A program made the translations under genes and the position numbers. Source: JACQXX01 sp964639175 (GTDB lineage Bacteria; Acidobacteriota; Blastocatellia; Chloracidobacteriales; Chloracidobacteriaceae). From it: DNA of 8,500 nucleotides. Of the stretch, positions 6,402 through 8,500 are shown piece after piece (position 1 is the first letter of the stretch; every line of letters starts with the position of its first letter). Where the stretch lies: positions 1-8,500 of the forward strand of contig CAZXCE010000360.1 of the NCBI GenBank assembly GCA_964639175.1. Reading direction: 5' to 3'. The notes beneath the pieces were generated by a model. The model was not told the DNA's origin, searched no databases, and worked only from the letters and a program-made list of their open reading frames with translations.

Positions 6402-7328
6402 ATGGTGAACTATTTTCGTGTGATGCTTGGCCGCAAGAGTGTCCAGGCTGCCGATTGTTTTTCTGGGAACTTTATTGGTGCTGACTTTGGAATCCACCAG
6501 GATTTGAGCCAGCAACTTCCTGAGGACTGGAAGGAATTCAACAAGCAATTCATTCCGGTTTTTCTAGCTGGATTCCCTGACAAAACAAAAATCAGTGCCG
6601 GGCTGGCTTGTGGTGCATTGTGGACGATTTCAAAAGGGATCAAAAAAGGGGATCTGGTGCTCTGTCCGGATGGCGCCGGAAACTATCGGGTTGGTGAAGT
6701 GGTCAGCGAATATTTTTATAGCCCAGGTGAGATCCTCCCGCACCGCCGCCGGGTCAACTGGCTCAAGGAGTCAATCAATCGAGCCGACATGAGCGACGCG
6801 CTCCGGAATTCAACTGGTTCAATTGGGACCGTCAGCCAGATCACCCATCATCAGGAAGAGATTGAAAGACTGATGGGGAAAGGGATTTCTTCTCCGGTGT
6901 TACTTCGTGATGAGACAATTGAAGACCTGACCGCATTCGCCCTGGAAAAGCACCTGGAAGAATTTCTCGTGAAAAACTGGGGTCAAACTGATTTGGGCAA
7001 AGAATATGACATTTTCACGGATGATGGCGAAGTTGTTGGACAACAATTTCAAACTGATACTGGTCCGCTCGATATTCTGGCGATTCGCAAAGACCGGAAA
7101 GAACTGCTGGTCATTGAGTTGAAAAAAGGTCGGGCGAGCGACGCTGTTGTGGGTCAGATCTTGCGATATATGGGATACATCAAGCAGGAACTGGCTGAAC
7201 CTGACCAGGCGGTTCGCGGTGTGATTATTGCCCTTGAAGACGATCAAAGGATCCGCCGGGCGCTGGCGACTGTGCCGCAGATTGATTTCTACCGTTACCA
7301 GCTTAGTTTTAAACTTCTCAAGGTATAA
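6402..7328 (+). CDS. PUA/EVE-like domain plus NucS/DUF91-type nuclease
   Basis: A 308-aa probable DNA endonuclease. The ATG at 6402 is chosen over TTG 6393 because AGGA (6389-6392) lies 9 bases upstream. The C-terminal half (about 170-308) carries a PD-(D/E)XK core of the NucS/DUF91 kind: an acidic helix LEKHLEEFL, then GPLDILA with D224, then the VIELKKG strand with E239 and K241, then GQILRYMGYI with Q252. This matches the D-x(n)-E-x-K arrangement of archaeal NucS/EndoMS. The N-terminal half (about 1-150) is not the NucS N-domain. Its GDLVLCPDGAGNYRVGEVVSEYFYSP segment fits a PUA/EVE-like fold, which in other proteins reads modified or flipped bases, and it ends with the distinctive LRNSTGSIGTVSQI. 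Inference: a type IV-like restriction or mismatch-type nuclease. It lies 500 bp from the CRISPR array and is not a known cas gene. The nuclease call is strong; the N-domain call is tentative. Confidence 0.85.
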   Translation: MVNYFRVMLGRKSVQAADCFSGNFIGADFGIHQDLSQQLPEDWKEFNKQFIPVFLAGFPDKTKISAGLACGALWTISKGIKKGDLVLCPDGAGNYRVGEVVSEYFYSPGEILPHRRRVNWLKESINRADMSDALRNSTGSIGTVSQITHHQEEIERLMGKGISSPVLLRDETIEDLTAFALEKHLEEFLVKNWGQTDLGKEYDIFTDDGEVVGQQFQTDTGPLDILAIRKDRKELLVIELKKGRASDAVVGQILRYMGYIKQELAEPDQAVRGVIIALEDDQRIRRALATVPQIDFYRYQLSFKLLKV

Positions 7329-7366
7329 CCTCACTGAAGATCTAGAGAAGACAGGTACTACCATTT

Positions 7367-7401
7367 AGGGTTAAGGGTATCGGGCTCAGGGCTGAGGGAA
7401 A
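7367..7401 (+). repeat. Five GGG heptads, potential G-quadruplex
   Basis: GGG occurs at 7368, 7375, 7382, 7389 and 7396, exactly every 7 bases, with 4-base loops TTAA, TATC, CTCA and CTGA. Four tracts are enough for a G-quadruplex and there are five. The units are diverged (AGGGTTA, AGGGTAT, CGGGCTC, AGGGCTG, AGGGAAA). The track starts 39 bp after the nuclease stop, on the coding strand. Confidence 0.6.
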
Positions 7402-7534
7402 TATAATATTTTCAATGAATTAGCTTTCTCATTCGGAGACAGCTTCAGTGCAAAATGGGATTACTTCAATTAGAACGATTGCCAGAATCTGAAGAATTAC
7501 TGCAGTGCCGAGCACCTTTTGGTATCACGGATTC

Positions 7535-7563
7535 CGGTTTGTCACCGCACTTGCGGGGAAAAC
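7535..7563 (-). repeat. Decayed CRISPR repeat outside the array
   Basis: By hand count 22 of 29 bases match the array consensus without gaps, including the first five (CGGTT) and the run TGCGGGGAA. Five of the six stem pairs survive. It lies 264 bp left of the first array repeat, with no recognisable repeats at regular spacing between them apart from the one at 7767. Confidence 0.65.
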
Positions 7564-7600
7564 TGAAGTTTAAAATTCCTAATCCCTCTGGATTTTGTAG

Positions 7601-7659
7601 GGTAAGCCCAAAAATGAATCCAAAAGCTCTAAAAATAGCCTGTTTTGGGCTGTATTACC
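7601..7659. repeat. Long inverted repeat
   Basis: AGCCCAAAA (7605-7613) is the reverse complement of TTTTGGGCT (7643-7651). After a 4-base bulge the stem continues as GGTA (7601-7604) with TACC (7656-7659). The loop is 29 bases. It could be a transcript hairpin or the remains of a small inserted element; no coding capacity or target duplication is visible. Confidence 0.5.
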
Positions 7660-7748
7660 TGTCATCCACAAAATGTAGGTTAATTAAACCCTCTGTTTCC
7701 AATATATAGAGCTTGTCAGCCCACAACATCCAGGGGATTAATCGAATT

Positions 7749-7766
7749 CAAGCGTTCGCTTGTTTT
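7749..7766 (+). terminator. Small hairpin with T tract facing the array
   Basis: CAAGCG and CGCTTG (7749-7762) form a compact palindrome followed on the plus strand by TTTT (7763-7766). It could stop plus-strand transcription before it enters the CRISPR array antisense to crRNA. The stem is short and the T tract brief. Confidence 0.22.
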
Positions 7767-7795
7767 CGGCTTATCGCTGCACCTGCAAGAGAATT
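7767..7795 (-). repeat. Decayed terminal CRISPR repeat in phase with the array
   Basis: Without gaps 18 of 29 bases match the array consensus by hand count, with 15 of the first 20, including CGG, ATC and the run CCTGC. It starts 60 bp before the first recognised repeat, nearly the 61-bp period of the array, leaving a 31-base relic spacer (7796-7826). The position supports a fossil repeat although the 3' third has drifted. Confidence 0.5.
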
Positions 7796-7826
7796 CTTGA
7801 TGAGTTCCACGGCCAGCGCATCTATA

Positions 7827-8500
7827 CGATTCATCCCCGCTTACGCGGGGAACATAAACAATCCCTGATTCCAAAGGGCGTTGAGCACGGTTCATCCCCG
7901 CGCCTGCGGGGAACGCAGCCGAAAATGCTGCCGCCATAGAACAAGCTCCGGTTCATCCCCGCGCCTGCGGGGAACGCCGTACCACTGACCGTCACATCAC
8001 CGGCCATCGCGGTTCATCCCCGCGCCTGCGGGGAACGCTTTTGAGCAGTAGGAGAGAAAAAATTCAGCATCGGTTCATCCCCGCGCCTGCGGGGAACGCC
8101 TTTTTTTCAGCCTCTCGACGCCGCTTGAGTCCGGTTCATCCCCGCGCCTGCGGGGAACGCTTTCTCCTTCCTTGAGCTTTATTGCTCATAAACGGTTCAT
8201 CCCCGCGCCTGCGGGGAACGCGCCAGCGTCAACAGTTCCTGAGCCGGGATTGACGGTTCATCCCCGCGCCTGCGGGGAACGCTCTCAGCCAGCTCTCTGC
8301 CAAGCTTTTCCAAATCGGTTCATCCCCGCGCCTGCGGGGAACGCTTTCTGGGCTTTGGTTGCTCTCAATTTGTTCGCGGTTCATCCCCGCGCCTGCGGGG
8401 AACGCCAGGTCCAAAACTTGATCATCAAATCAGAATCCGGTTCATCCCCGCGCCTGCGGGGAACGCGTGTTTGGGAAGTAGGATGGGTGACTCTATGGCG
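7827..8500 (-). CRISPR. Type I-E-like CRISPR array, runs off right edge
   Basis: Eleven 29-bp repeats start at 7827, 7888, 7949, 8010, 8071, 8132, 8193, 8254, 8316, 8377 and 8438. Ten are identical: each begins CGGTTCATCCCC and has a CCCCGC/GCGGGG stem with loop GCCT. Spacers are 32 bases except 8283-8315 (33). An eleventh spacer (8467-8498) is followed by CG at the edge, the start of a further repeat. The reverse complement of the repeat aligns with the E. coli type I-E repeat (GTTCCCCGC...GGGGAT.AACCG), so crRNA is probably read on the minus strand. Consistently, the first repeat (7827-7855) differs from consensus at 7 of 29 positions, as expected at the old trailer end, yet keeps all six stem pairs with loop TTAC. 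The leader, and probably cas genes, lie to the right outside the window. No spacer clearly matches the rest of the window. Confidence 0.97.

Larger units (their letters stand above)
7329..7766. other. Gene-poor region between nuclease gene and CRISPR tail
   Basis: About 440 bp without a convincing gene. A frame at 7455-7709 (84 codons) exists, but it has no ribosome site, no recognisable domain and runs through a decayed CRISPR repeat, so I leave it out. The stretch is AT-rich to the right and holds a GGG heptad track (7367-7401), a decayed CRISPR repeat (7535-7563), a long inverted repeat (7601-7659) and a small hairpin (7749-7766). It looks like the eroded far end of the CRISPR locus. Confidence 0.6.

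Noticed and set aside
7658..7686. Further possible decayed CRISPR repeat (match around GTCATCC)
   Set aside because: Only about 11 of 29 positions match and the spacing does not fit the 61-bp period.
7455..7709. 84-codon plus-strand frame left of the array
   Set aside because: It has no ribosome site and no domain, and it runs across a decayed CRISPR repeat and an inverted repeat.
7711..7742. Possible decayed repeat ending in AGGGGATT
   Set aside because: A good match needs gaps; without gaps only about a third of the positions agree.
7716..7937. Minus-strand open frame reading FPAGAGMNR-type repeats
   Set aside because: The peptide repeat is the translation of CRISPR repeats, not a protein gene.
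8100..8131. Spacer sharing GACGCCGCTT with 5587-5596 (possible self-target)
   Set aside because: The match is only 10 bases long and does not extend, so it is likely chance.
8229..8414. Second minus-strand frame with repeated FPAGAGMNR peptides
   Set aside because: It is again a read-through of CRISPR repeats and spacers in a frame that happens to lack stops.

Overview
The window is bacterial chromosome of roughly 50% GC. No gene names the organism directly. The best guess, by inference, is an environmental Gram-negative of the Acidobacteriota (Blastocatellia-like) type. The reasons are a giant sensor that fuses a two-component-type propeller to a eukaryote-like Ser/Thr kinase, several small exported proteins of unknown function, and roomy intergenic spaces carrying short dispersed repeats.

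Layout, left to right. Positions 50-652 (minus) and 890-1495 (plus) are a divergent pair of small exported proteins, the first with an NTF2/SnoaL-like fold and the second of an unrecognised family. Two copies of one near-perfect palindrome (791-821 and 1654-1692) flank the second gene; the right copy lies between convergent genes and could act as a terminator. Positions 1724-5473 (minus) encode a membrane sensor kinase of about 1249 aa: signal sequence, fourteen propeller motifs (two seven-bladed propellers), Y_Y_Y domain, one membrane helix, coiled coil and a complete Ser/Thr kinase domain. A divergent promoter region (5474-5696) separates it from an orphan 181-aa gene (5697-6242, plus). Next is a 308-aa protein (6402-7328, plus) with a probable PUA/EVE-like N-terminal domain and a NucS/DUF91-type PD-(D/E)XK nuclease domain.

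From 7329 rightwards there is no convincing protein gene. The stretch holds a five-fold GGG heptad track (G-quadruplex candidate), inverted repeats and two decayed CRISPR repeats. A type I-E-like CRISPR array starts at 7827 and runs off the right edge, with 11 repeats of 29 bp and spacers of 32 bp (one of 33). By comparison with the E. coli type I-E repeat, the array reads on the minus strand. Its old, decaying end is therefore in this window, and the leader, probably with the cas genes, lies to the right outside it.

How the parts work together: the sensor kinase looks like a one-protein route from a periplasmic signal to cytoplasmic Ser/Thr phosphorylation. The nuclease next to the CRISPR array suggests a defence-associated neighbourhood, but only by position. 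The least ordinary points are the HTCS-like sensor with a kinase output, the fossil repeats beyond the annotated array end, and the covarying palindrome pair.
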